Positions 55,501 to 64,000 of a stretch of DNA of 64,000 bases are shown piece after piece (position 1 is the first letter of the stretch; each line of letters opens with the position of its first letter). Under the pieces are notes generated by a model, which was not told where the DNA came from, made no database searches, and was given only the letters and a program-made list of their open reading frames with translations. The position numbers and the translations under genes are program-made. Location of the stretch: positions 2,552,501 to 2,616,500 of the forward strand of contig NZ_CP074126.1 of NCBI RefSeq assembly GCF_018282095.1, given 5' to 3'. This DNA comes from Pseudovibrio brasiliensis (GTDB taxonomy: Bacteria; Pseudomonadota; Alphaproteobacteria; Rhizobiales; Stappiaceae).

Positions 55501-57824
55501 CCGCTACCTTCACGCTGCCGAAGGGAACCCTAACCGTCAATCCAGACGGCACCTACTCCTTTGAAGCCGCAACCAATCTGGATAATGACAACCCGCAAGA
55601 GCAAAGCTTCACCATCACCGCAACGGACGCAGATGGTGACACGACAACAGACACTCAGACCATCACCATCACCGATGGCACATCGCCAACACCGCCAGAC
55701 AATCTGCCCGGTGAAGCCGTCGATCTGATCCTTACCGTCAACGAAGCAGCCCTTGATACAACGCAGGACCAGGATGATCTGGCCGCCGGAAACATCACCG
55801 GTTCCGACCCAACAAGCACTGCTGAGACAGAGGTCTCCAGCTCTCTCGCGTTCACAGCCGGCTCAGACAACCTCTCCACCTTTGCCTTTGGTGATCCATC
55901 CGGCATCACCATCACCAACGGCAATGCAGCTCTCAGTGTCAGCTGGACAGTTAGCAACGGCCAGCTCATCGGCTCGATAAACGGCACGCCAGCAATCATT
56001 CTGGCACTCAATGCATCTGAGATCCCCGCAGGCCAGCAAGGCTCCGTTCAAGTCACAGCAACACTCACAGACGCCTTCCCGCATGATGCAAGTGGAGAGC
56101 CAATCAAGATCAACGGCATCACCATCGACGCTTCAGATCACGATGGCGACACGGTCACAGCAGACATTCAGGTCAACATAATCGACGACGCACCACAACT
56201 GGACATCGCCGATACGCCTGTATCAGTCGCTGAAGGAAACACGCTTAATGGAACATGGACTCTCAATCCCGGAGCTGATGGCGTAACGCATATAACCGTG
56301 TCAGTGCCCGGCGAAGCTAACCAGACAATCGCCCTGTCCGGCAACACATCCGCCACCTTCACGCTGCCCAAAGGCATACTCACCGTTAATCCAGATGGTA
56401 CCTACTCCTTTGAAGCGGTAGGCAATCTGGATAATGACAATCCGCAAGAGCAAAGCTTCACCATCACCGCAACGGATGCGGATGGAGATACAACAACAGA
56501 CACTCAAATCATCAGCATCACAGATGGCCCTAATCCATTTGGGGGTGACATCATTGCGCTGAGCCTAGATGAAAGCGCGCTTGGTGAGCAGATTGGCAAC
56601 AATGACCCTACCGGGGATGTCATCGGCTCCAACCCGGCAAGCACAGCAGAAACTCAAAGCGATACACTCAGCTTCACTGCCGGTTCTGACAATATCGTCA
56701 GCTTCACTGTAGGAGATACCTCCAGCATAGAAGTTCGGGACGACAGCGGTGCTGTTGTGACTTCTATGAACTGGACACTGTCCGCTGACAAGCAAACCCT
56801 AACTGGGTCAATCAACGGTCAAAATGTCATCCAGCTGTCTCTAACCGGATCAACCATCCCTGCAGGCACCACGGGCACAGCTCAGGTCACAGCCACACTT
56901 CTTGCAGAATTTCCTCACATCACCAACGGAACCAGCGATTTCACTATTTTGGGCGTACCCATCATCGCGACTGATACAGATGGCAGTACAGCTCTTGGTT
57001 TCACAAACATCTCAATCAAGGATGATGGTCCCGACATCGATATTACAGACGCCCAGGACATCGTCTCTGAAGGCGAAACCATCACCGATACGTTCTCCCT
57101 CAGTTCAGGAGCGGATGGGTATAAACAGGTGACAGTCTATACAGACGTCAACGACCAACACATCGTCAGCTTAGCTCCCAACACACAAACTACGCTCTAC
57201 ACGAAACAAGGTGAGCTAACCATCCATTCAGATGGTACCTGGGAGTTCACAGCCAGCACAGGGCTGGACTTCAACCAACCTCAAACTCTGCAGTTCTTCA
57301 TATCCGTTGAAGATGGGGATGGTGATACAGATACGGACAGTCATCTCATTTCTATCAAACCAGCAGCATCACCTATTCTCGACACCTCAGGCAACGATGT
57401 CCTCACTGGTACCCAGACAAGCGAACTCATCAAAGGCCTTGATGGTGATGACACAATCAACGGTGGCGGTGGACGCGATAAAATCGCAGGTATGGGGGGT
57501 AAAGATACGCTCACTGGCGGAGAGGACAGCGACACGTTTGTACTCGATCTCTCCAACCTCACCGTGGCAGATCTGATTACAGACTACGAGTCCACCGGAG
57601 AAGATGCAGACAAACTAGATGTAACGGAACTGATTGGCACAGAAGAGATCACACAGCAAAATGTCGGAGACTATTTCCAACTCTCTGGCGGTATCCTGAG
57701 CTTTGATCAGGATGGAGCGGGCACCAATCATAACATGGTACAGGTTATGGAGTTTTCATCACCACCAGCACAGCTCGAGCTGATCGTGGATGAAAATCAA
57801 GCACCAGTGGTCGTAACAGCTTAA
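52560..57824 (+). CDS. Giant RTX adhesin (LapA/BapA-like) with long tandem repeats
   Basis: 1754 residues from ATG 52560 (AAGGAAG at 52547-52553). The first ~130 residues (LIIELPPDIATDLE; ITLSDGTLLIIEGHSE) resemble the outer-membrane retention module of LapA-type adhesins. A linker rich in Ala, Gly, Ser and Pro follows. From 53655 three near-identical 283-residue repeats and a partial fourth make VCBS/Ig-like beta domains with Asp-rich calcium loops (ATDADGDTTTDTQ). The end carries RTX nonapeptides (GNDVLTG, GLDGDDTINGGGGRDKIAG, GGKDTLTGGEDSDTF) and an acidic secretion signal. A textbook LapG site (T/P/A-A-A-G) is missing. The closest text is FAAAR at residues 134-138. Confidence 0.9.
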   Translation: MPTIKADETQVPSVQDTSSEQVVEQQPNEGQSAPPQSRLIIELPPDIATDLENQPDAPPRGINLLLNEVEWDPVREVLLLPSGLELAGIQTANGITQITLSDGTLLIIEGHSENPPSIEIENQILTAQEIQTAFAAARNAEPSAGPEASSGPSSGSEPSSGNNEPQSPLPANEDLTGSGNDFEPIPIAVQPSFPITPLLLPSERSEEFLERDFGDGAFESNEPVISSADPTDPTVRPAFFEGNTDNVYEAGLASGSDAGQAVTQTAGPMNIQSGSSPLQTLEVCDPTQDIWIDVTNGGQIITPHGTYTITAHPDGTYSWTYTLNAAGDHSNNAQQDILKVRVTNEEGNQATGDITINIVDDEPLIDITDNPAQVAEGDTLTSTWSLTPGADGVTHITVSVPGEANQTIALSSNTSATFTLPKGTLTVNTDGTYSFEATTNLDNNAPQEQKFTITATDADGDSTTDTQTIKITDGTSPTPPDNLPGEAVDLILTVNEAALDTTQDQDDLAAGNITGSDPTSTAETEISSTLTFTAGSDNLSTFAFGDPSGITITNGDAALNVSWTVTNGQLIGSINGTPAIILALNASEIPAGQQGSVKVTATLTDAFPHDASGEPIKINGITINASDHDGDTITADIQVNIIDDAPQLDIADAPASVAEGNTLNGTWILNPGADGVTHITVSVPGEADQTIALSGNTPATFTLTKGTLTVNPDGTYSFEATTNLDNDAPQEQNFTITATDADGDTTTDTQTITITDGTSPTPPDNLPGEAVDLILTVNEAALDTTQDQDDLATGNITGSDPTSTAETEISSTLTFTAGSDNLSTFAFGDPSGITITNGDAALNVSWAVSNGQLIGSINGTPTIILALNASEIPEGQQGSVKVTATLTDAFPHDASGEPIKINGITINASDHDGDTVTADIQVNIMDDAPQLDIADTPASVAEGNTLNGTWSLNPGADGVTHITVSVPGEADQTITLSGNTPATFTLPKGTLTVNPDGTYSFEAATNLDNDNPQEQSFTITATDADGDTTTDTQTITITDGTSPTPPDNLPGEAVDLILTVNEAALDTTQDQDDLAAGNITGSDPTSTAETEVSSSLAFTAGSDNLSTFAFGDPSGITITNGNAALSVSWTVSNGQLIGSINGTPAIILALNASEIPAGQQGSVQVTATLTDAFPHDASGEPIKINGITIDASDHDGDTVTADIQVNIIDDAPQLDIADTPVSVAEGNTLNGTWTLNPGADGVTHITVSVPGEANQTIALSGNTSATFTLPKGILTVNPDGTYSFEAVGNLDNDNPQEQSFTITATDADGDTTTDTQIISITDGPNPFGGDIIALSLDESALGEQIGNNDPTGDVIGSNPASTAETQSDTLSFTAGSDNIVSFTVGDTSSIEVRDDSGAVVTSMNWTLSADKQTLTGSINGQNVIQLSLTGSTIPAGTTGTAQVTATLLAEFPHITNGTSDFTILGVPIIATDTDGSTALGFTNISIKDDGPDIDITDAQDIVSEGETITDTFSLSSGADGYKQVTVYTDVNDQHIVSLAPNTQTTLYTKQGELTIHSDGTWEFTASTGLDFNQPQTLQFFISVEDGDGDTDTDSHLISIKPAASPILDTSGNDVLTGTQTSELIKGLDGDDTINGGGGRDKIAGMGGKDTLTGGEDSDTFVLDLSNLTVADLITDYESTGEDADKLDVTELIGTEEITQQNVGDYFQLSGGILSFDQDGAGTNHNMVQVMEFSSPPAQLELIVDENQAPVVVTA
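53655..56526 (+). repeat. 849-bp tandem repeats inside the adhesin gene
   Basis: Units begin near 53655, 54504, 55353 and 56202; the fourth is only the first ~325 bases. The period is exactly 849 bases (283 codons), shown by corresponding positions 54055, 54904 and 55753. The copies differ at a few percent of bases. Such repeats expand and shrink by recombination and set adhesin length. Confidence 0.92.
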
Positions 57825-57841
57825 GAACTCGGGCAACGAAA

Positions 57842-57868
57842 AACCCCGGAAGCAACGCTACCGGGGTT
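57842..57868 (-). terminator. Terminator between the adhesin and glyoxalase-like genes
   Basis: AACCCCGG and CCGGGGTT pair around 11 bases. On the minus strand TTTTTC follows, so it serves the glyoxalase-like gene; it may also stop the adhesin transcript. Confidence 0.75.
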
Positions 57869-57878
57869 CAAAACACGA

Positions 57879-58733
57879 TCAGCTGCAGAAAACAGCCACA
57901 CCGGCCATTCGCTCAGGACCTATAACCCAGAAATCACCTTGCTTGCGTCCACCAAGAGCCTTGGCATAGGTAGCAAAGCTCTCCAGATCTTCTGCAGCTA
58001 AGCCCAATCCCGCCAACTTCAGACCTTTGCGGTCAGCGGGAGCCTTTACACCGTAAAGGCTTTCATAAGCGCTGGGTGACAGCACCTTCACACTCCCACG
58101 AGCAGTCTCAATCTCAACGCCGAGACTGGAAAGTCGTGCAGTACGCTCCCCAATAAATGCCTTGAGGAACTCATGATGATCTGCCGGATCATCAGCCACG
58201 AAAACCACCTCAGTCAGATCGCGAACAGTGTTCGGATGCAACTGGTAGTCAGCCTTCCAGAAGTTCTCAGGAAACTTGTTGTGGCACGTGAAAAAACCCA
58301 TTTCCGCACTAAGCGGATCAGTGGTGAACGTCAGATCAAACGCAACCTGGCGTTCTTCACCTTCTGGCGTCACTGCAATTCGCTCAAAGGAAAATGGCGC
58401 GTACTCAGCAAGACCAGCAGCATTGTAGGCAGTGCGATCTTGCGCAGCACTGGTGCTGTCCATCACAAACATGGAAGCACCCTCGCCCTTCAGCAGAAAG
58501 TCACGGTTGAATGCACCAAAAGAGAAAACGCCTTCACTTGGCTCTGTCAGCTCAGCACCTTCGCCGATCGCCAGAACCTCAAGGAAATTGCCATTCAGCT
58601 GGACGAGACGGTTCTCAGTCCCCCAGGGATGACGCGCAGTTGGCGTCACCTTGAAACCCAGCTGTTCCCAATGTCCTGCTGCATCCTGCAAAGAGTTTAC
58701 AGCAAGCACAATGTGATCAATTCCCTTGGTCAA
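57879..58733 (-). CDS. Glyoxalase-like (VOC superfamily) protein
   Basis: About 284 residues. The N-terminus GIDHIVLAVNSLQDAAGHWE, then GFKVTPTARHPWGTENRL and NFLEVLAI, match the Glyoxalase_3-like branch of VOC proteins, with His and Glu metal ligands in the first module. The start is most likely TTG 58733, six bases after GGGGGGA; the frame also opens at TTG 58748 inside that ribosome site. It lies 10 bases from the pyrG stop, in the same direction, and could be read through from it. The substrate is unknown. Confidence 0.8.
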   Translation of the reverse strand: MTKGIDHIVLAVNSLQDAAGHWEQLGFKVTPTARHPWGTENRLVQLNGNFLEVLAIGEGAELTEPSEGVFSFGAFNRDFLLKGEGASMFVMDSTSAAQDRTAYNAAGLAEYAPFSFERIAVTPEGEERQVAFDLTFTTDPLSAEMGFFTCHNKFPENFWKADYQLHPNTVRDLTEVVFVADDPADHHEFLKAFIGERTARLSSLGVEIETARGSVKVLSPSAYESLYGVKAPADRKGLKLAGLGLAAEDLESFATYAKALGGRKQGDFWVIGPERMAGVAVFCS

Positions 58734-58757
58734 AGCGTTTCCCCCCAAAACAGCAGA

Positions 58758-60392
<1,635 letters not shown>

Positions 60393-60563
60393 CTACCACG
60401 TTAGAAAGGGCGGAATTTATCAGTAGGGAAGCACACTTAGCGTGGTGCCTGATAATCCAATACCCTGGATATTTGAGTTATGTCTGAACGCACGAATGAC
60501 GGACACTGCACAAGGTGCGGTGCCGTCAAACGTATATTTCAACTGTTTCTGCTTTACAGCAGA

Positions 60564-60929
60564 TTACTGTGCAGGTGGAACCTGCGGGCCAGTTGGCTGA
60601 CTTTGCTGCTGAAGCTGGTCAAGAAGACCATTGCCGCCGCCCTGCTCTGTGCCCTGAGTTGCGGAACCAGCTGGAACCTGATCAAGCAGAGAACCTGGAC
60701 GCTCGTCGTAGCGTGCCAGCAGAGAAAGAGCGAGTGAAGTTGCAAAGAAGCAGACAGCAAGAATAGCAGTACCGCGTGTCAGCACATTTGCTGTACCACG
60801 GCTGCTCATCACACCACCGCCGCCACCGCCGCCAATACCCAATGCGCCGCCTTCGGAGCGCTGCAGTAGAACCATTGCTACCAGCGCAACGACGACCATC
60901 AGGTGGATAACAATCAGAACGGTTTCCAT
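60564..60929 (-). CDS. secG: Preprotein translocase subunit SecG
   Basis: 121 residues. Two membrane helices (VLIVIHLMVVVALVAMVLLQ and ILAVCFFATSLALSLLA) flank the Gly-rich loop GGALGIGGGGGGGVMSSRG and the RGTANVLTRGTAIL segment, the SecG signature. The tail is Gln- and Pro-rich. SecG assists SecYE in protein export. Confidence 0.93.
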   Translation of the reverse strand: METVLIVIHLMVVVALVAMVLLQRSEGGALGIGGGGGGGVMSSRGTANVLTRGTAILAVCFFATSLALSLLARYDERPGSLLDQVPAGSATQGTEQGGGNGLLDQLQQQSQPTGPQVPPAQ

Positions 60930-60974
60930 AGGTATCCGTAGGTTTAATGAATTCGTTAGTCGGCCTTCTAACCG

Positions 60975-61013
60975 AATTTGCTGCGCCTTTCTACCCTAAA
61001 GGCGCAGCAAATT
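60975..61013. terminator. Perfect 16-base hairpin between tpiA and secG
   Basis: AATTTGCTGCGCCTTT and its exact complement AAAGGCGCAGCAAATT are separated by seven bases. It stands after the tpiA stop on the minus strand, just before secG, and looks like a terminator or attenuator. The T runs are short. Confidence 0.6.
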
Positions 61014-61051
61014 GGTGGACTGCTAAGAATATTATTATAATCCGACTAATA

Positions 61052-61801
61052 TTAGCCGCGATAAGCCTCAGCGATTCCAAGGAAATCCGCCGCTTTCAGG
61101 CTTGCACCGCCAACCAGTGCACCGTCAACGTTTTCAACCGCAAGCAGTTCTTTTGCGTTGGTAGGCTTAACAGAGCCACCATAAAGGACGCGCATTTTAC
61201 CGCCAATCTCATCGCCGAACTGTTTGATCAGAGTTGCGCGGATAGACGCATGAACTTCAGCCACATCTGCAGGTGTTGGTGTCAGGCCGGTACCGATTGC
61301 CCAGACTGGCTCATAAGCGATCACAGTATTCTCAGCAGTTGCGCCCGCTGGTACAGAACCAAGAACCTGCTTGGTCACAACATCAAGAGTGGTGCCAGCG
61401 CGGCGCTCGCTCTCAACTTCACCAACACAAACGATCGCAACCAAACCAGCACGGTAAGCAGCTTCAGCCTTTTCGCAAACATCTGCGTCAGATTCGCCAT
61501 GGTCTTCACGGCGCTCGGAGTGACCAACAATAACGAACTTGCCGCCAGCATCACGGATCATCTCAGCGGAGATGTCGCCAGTATGCGCGCCGCTTTCTTT
61601 AGCGTGGCAGTTCTGGGCACCAATCGCGATTTTGTCCTGAGAAGCAAGCTGTGCAACCAGCAATGCAGGAGGGCAAATCAGAAGCTCTACTTTTTCGGCA
61701 AGTGCTGAGTCGTATCCCGCACCCATAGCTTCCAGCTCTGCAGCAGAAGCTTTGGTGCCATTCATTTTCCAGTTACCAGCAACAAGTGGCCGATTAGTCA
61801 T
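61052..61801 (-). CDS. tpiA: Triose-phosphate isomerase
   Basis: 249 residues from ATG 61801 (GGGGAACGGATCAA upstream; a longer open frame lacks a ribosome site). Key features are [11 protein letters not shown] (Lys), VIVGHSERR (catalytic His), [11 protein letters not shown] (catalytic Glu) and the phosphate-binding [12 protein letters not shown] and GALVGGASL. It interconverts dihydroxyacetone phosphate and glyceraldehyde 3-phosphate in glycolysis. Confidence 0.97.
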   Translation of the reverse strand: MTNRPLVAGNWKMNGTKASAAELEAMGAGYDSALAEKVELLICPPALLVAQLASQDKIAIGAQNCHAKESGAHTGDISAEMIRDAGGKFVIVGHSERREDHGESDADVCEKAEAAYRAGLVAIVCVGEVESERRAGTTLDVVTKQVLGSVPAGATAENTVIAYEPVWAIGTGLTPTPADVAEVHASIRATLIKQFGDEIGGKMRVLYGGSVKPTNAKELLAVENVDGALVGGASLKAADFLGIAEAYRG

Positions 61802-62046
61802 TTGATCCGTTCCCCAAATATGAATTCTAGATTCCCATATGGAATGTGTGCTCACTAGCAGAAAAAACACTTAAGTCCCATAGTGGATTACCGCTAGTGC
61901 GATGAACTTCGTATCTCACGGCGAATCTCACAGGCTTTATGTTGTGTAAACTTGCCCCACGGCGAAAGGAACACTATTATCCGGCGGCCTTGCATGTGTG
62001 CGCGGGGAGACTGTCCCTCGCCTTCAACAAGAGAACGGATAAAATT

Positions 62047-63933
62047 ATGCTCGACGCGCTACGTAATAGCGTAGGTTCCTGGTTTGCAAAGATCCTGATC
62101 GGCCTTCTGGTGCTCAGCTTTGCAGTTTGGGGGATCGCTGACGTCTTTACTGGAATCGGCTCCACATCTGTTGCCTCAGTGGGTGACAAAGAAATTTCAG
62201 CTCAGGATTTCCAACGAGCTTATTCACGCGAGCTCGACCAGCTGTCACGCCGCGTCGGCCAACCTGTCACACAGGAACAGGCCGCTGCATTTGGCGTACC
62301 AGCTCAGGTTCTGGGCCGCTTAGTCGCTGAAGCTGCGCTTGATAATGAAGCATCAAAGCTGCGCATCGGCGTTTCAGATGAAGCAATCATCAAAACCATT
62401 CAGGAAACCCCTGCCTTTCAGGGTGTGAATGGATATGACCGCAATCGCCTCGGTCAAGTTCTTTACAATCTCGGCATGAGCGAAGACGAATTCGTCATGC
62501 AGCAGCAGCTCGTCGCAGAGCGCCAGCAGCTCGCTGAAGCCGTCATTGGTGGCATTGTAGTGCCAGAAACCATGCTCGAAGCTTTCGACAAGTACGCAAT
62601 GGAAGAACGCACTGTTGAATACCTCGTACTGCCAAAAAGCTCTCTGACCGACGTTCCTGCGCCGACTGACGAAGAACTCAACGCGTTCTTCGAAGATAAC
62701 AAAGGCAACTATAAAGCGCTTGAATACCGCAGCGCGACCATCATCGAGCTGACATCAGACAAAATCGCAAAGCCTGAAAACGTAACGGATGAAGAGATCG
62801 CTCAGGAATATGAGCGCACCAAAAACCGTTACCAGTCTCAGGAACAGCGCCGCATCTATCAGATCTCCTTCCCAACCAAACAGGAAGCAGAAGCTGCTGT
62901 GGTTGAGATGGATTCCGGCAAGACCTTTGAAGACCTGATGAATGAGCGCGATCTGACAGAAAAAGACGTCGATCTCGGCCTCATGAATAAGGCGGGCTTC
63001 CTTGATCAGAAGATCGCAGATGCTGCATTTGCTCTGAAAGAAGGTCAGGCAAGTAACGTGGTCGAAGGCCAGTTCACCAACGCCATCCTTTTCGCAAAAG
63101 AAGTCAAACCAGCTGCTGTTCAGCCACTTGAAGACGTAAAGAACGAACTGCGCACCGTTGTTGCTCAGGCAAACGCTGCTGATGAAGTAGAAGACCTGTT
63201 CAACGAAGTGGAAGATGCACGCGCAGGCGGCAGCACCTTTGAAGAGATCGCAGAACGCTTCGACCTGGAACTGATCAACACCCCTGCTTTCGACGCCTCC
63301 GGCAATAACGAAGCAGGCGAAACCGTTGAACTGCCAGTCGCAAACGAGCTGACCTCCGCTGTCTTCTCAACCGATGTTGGCGTTGAAAACGATCCGCTGG
63401 AGATCGGTCGCACCGGCCACCTCTGGTACGAAGTCAAAGAGGTCACACCTTCCCGCGACAGAGAACTCTCTGAAGTCAAGGAGGCTGTGATCGCTGACTG
63501 GACAGCAAACCGCACCGGTGAACTGCTGGAAGAAAAAGCCAAAGCTCTGATTGCGGAAGTGGAAGCAGGAAAGTCGCTTTCCGAGATCGCGACAGCTGAA
63601 GGCCTGACAACAACGACCTCTCAGCCATTCACCCGCAACGGCGGCGTACAAGGCCTTTCCGGCTCAGCTGTTACAGCAGCCTTCTCCGGACCTAAAGGCA
63701 CCGCAGCACAGGTTCCTGGCAACAATGAAGATCGGATCCTTCTGGTTCTGACGGACACAACAGCTCCGGCCTTCATGACAGAGTCAGAGAACGTTCAGCG
63801 CATCAATACCCAGCTGACAGGCGCACTGGAGAGCTCATTGCTCAACCAGTTCATCAACCAGCTGGAACAGACTGAAGGCGTCCTCGTAAATCAGGCAGTC
63901 TTCAATCAGTTGACCGGCCTGGATCGCCAGTAG
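62047..63933 (+). CDS. Membrane-anchored peptidyl-prolyl isomerase (SurA_N / PpiD-like)
   Basis: 628 residues from ATG 62047; the open frame extends upstream to 61939 but without a ribosome site. A short cytoplasmic end (MLDALRNSVGSW) leads to one membrane helix (FAKILIGLLVLSFAVWGIAD). The SurA_N domain (VGDKEISAQDFQRAYSREL), a central parvulin-like region (RRIYQISFPTKQEAEAAV; FEDLMNERDLTEKDVDLGLM) and the C-terminal chaperone part follow. It is the periplasmic foldase of the PpiD type, divergent from tpiA as in many alphaproteobacteria. Confidence 0.9.
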   Translation: MLDALRNSVGSWFAKILIGLLVLSFAVWGIADVFTGIGSTSVASVGDKEISAQDFQRAYSRELDQLSRRVGQPVTQEQAAAFGVPAQVLGRLVAEAALDNEASKLRIGVSDEAIIKTIQETPAFQGVNGYDRNRLGQVLYNLGMSEDEFVMQQQLVAERQQLAEAVIGGIVVPETMLEAFDKYAMEERTVEYLVLPKSSLTDVPAPTDEELNAFFEDNKGNYKALEYRSATIIELTSDKIAKPENVTDEEIAQEYERTKNRYQSQEQRRIYQISFPTKQEAEAAVVEMDSGKTFEDLMNERDLTEKDVDLGLMNKAGFLDQKIADAAFALKEGQASNVVEGQFTNAILFAKEVKPAAVQPLEDVKNELRTVVAQANAADEVEDLFNEVEDARAGGSTFEEIAERFDLELINTPAFDASGNNEAGETVELPVANELTSAVFSTDVGVENDPLEIGRTGHLWYEVKEVTPSRDRELSEVKEAVIADWTANRTGELLEEKAKALIAEVEAGKSLSEIATAEGLTTTTSQPFTRNGGVQGLSGSAVTAAFSGPKGTAAQVPGNNEDRILLVLTDTTAPAFMTESENVQRINTQLTGALESSLLNQFINQLEQTEGVLVNQAVFNQLTGLDRQ

Positions 63934-63954
63934 ACAAAACCTTGTCGAAAACAA

Positions 63955-63987
63955 GCCCGCCACACTTTTAAGTGTGGCGGGCTTTTG
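63955..63987 (+). terminator. Terminator after the foldase gene
   Basis: GCCCGCCACACTT and AGTGTGGCGGGC pair around a small loop and are followed by TTTTG. Confidence 0.85.
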
Positions 63988-64000
63988 TTTATCTCCTAGA

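Noticed and set aside
53655-56526. CRISPR-like or satellite array
   Set aside because: The 849-base repeats are in frame and encode adhesin domains; there are no short repeats with unique spacers anywhere in the window.

Overview
The window looks like a chromosomal segment of a marine alphaproteobacterium. The right end has the order pyrG, secG, tpiA and a SurA/PpiD-like foldase, which I associate with that class. The left edge holds the start of a TAXI-type TRAP solute-binding gene. The mix of TRAP transport, a LapA-like adhesin with its secretion system, and abundant insertion sequences would suit a Pseudovibrio-like (Stappiaceae) bacterium. That genus guess is inference only.

Bases 1-1014 hold the TRAP gene fragment and an intact tRNA-Lys(UUU). 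The 3' end of that tRNA (970-1035) is repeated exactly at 17644-17709, next to a tyrosine recombinase gene. The 16.7 kb between the copies therefore looks like an integrated element. Most of its cargo is one cluster in two converging operons. The rightward operon encodes a PsiD/phosphatidylserine-decarboxylase-like enzyme, a 682-residue ferritin-like protein with a Cys/Gly-rich C-terminal region, a DUF692 multinuclear non-heme iron oxidase (MNIO, the MbnB/TglH family) and its DUF2063 partner. The leftward operon encodes a second ferritin-like protein, a nucleoside-phosphorylase-like protein, a Cys-rich protein with faint uracil-DNA-glycosylase features, two tandem paralogues of unknown family, a metallophosphoesterase and a probable beta-propeller protein. 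I could not match this gene set to any described system. It is the best candidate here for something new: an MNIO pathway whose substrate may be the C-terminal region of a large ferritin-like protein.

Bases 17.6-33.2 kb are an unstable zone. It holds tRNA-Lys and tRNA-Thr 3' fragments, a decayed Mrr-like restriction gene, an IS110-family element, two IS3-family elements fused head to head and one complete IS3 copy. Between them lie a secreted cysteine-rich protein with a possible pore-forming domain, a LysR regulator, and a three-gene membrane module (sensor-like protein, a HAMP-MFS fusion, and a substrate-binding protein).

Bases 33.2-43 kb are a leftward gene set centred on an FTR1 iron permease. 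It includes a 1136-residue membrane/propeller/six-heme cytochrome, a large exported protein, an FAD oxidoreductase, a small periplasmic protein and a GT-C-like membrane protein. Two operator-like sites upstream share a consensus, suggesting iron control. Next come yqhD and an ornithine-cyclodeaminase-like gene.

Bases 45.7-57.8 kb encode a LapA-like adhesion system: LapG-like protease, HlyD-type adaptor, ABC exporter, TolC-type outer-membrane protein, a small secreted protein and a 1754-residue RTX adhesin with 849-bp tandem repeats. The rest (57.9-64 kb) is a glyoxalase-like gene followed by the housekeeping block.
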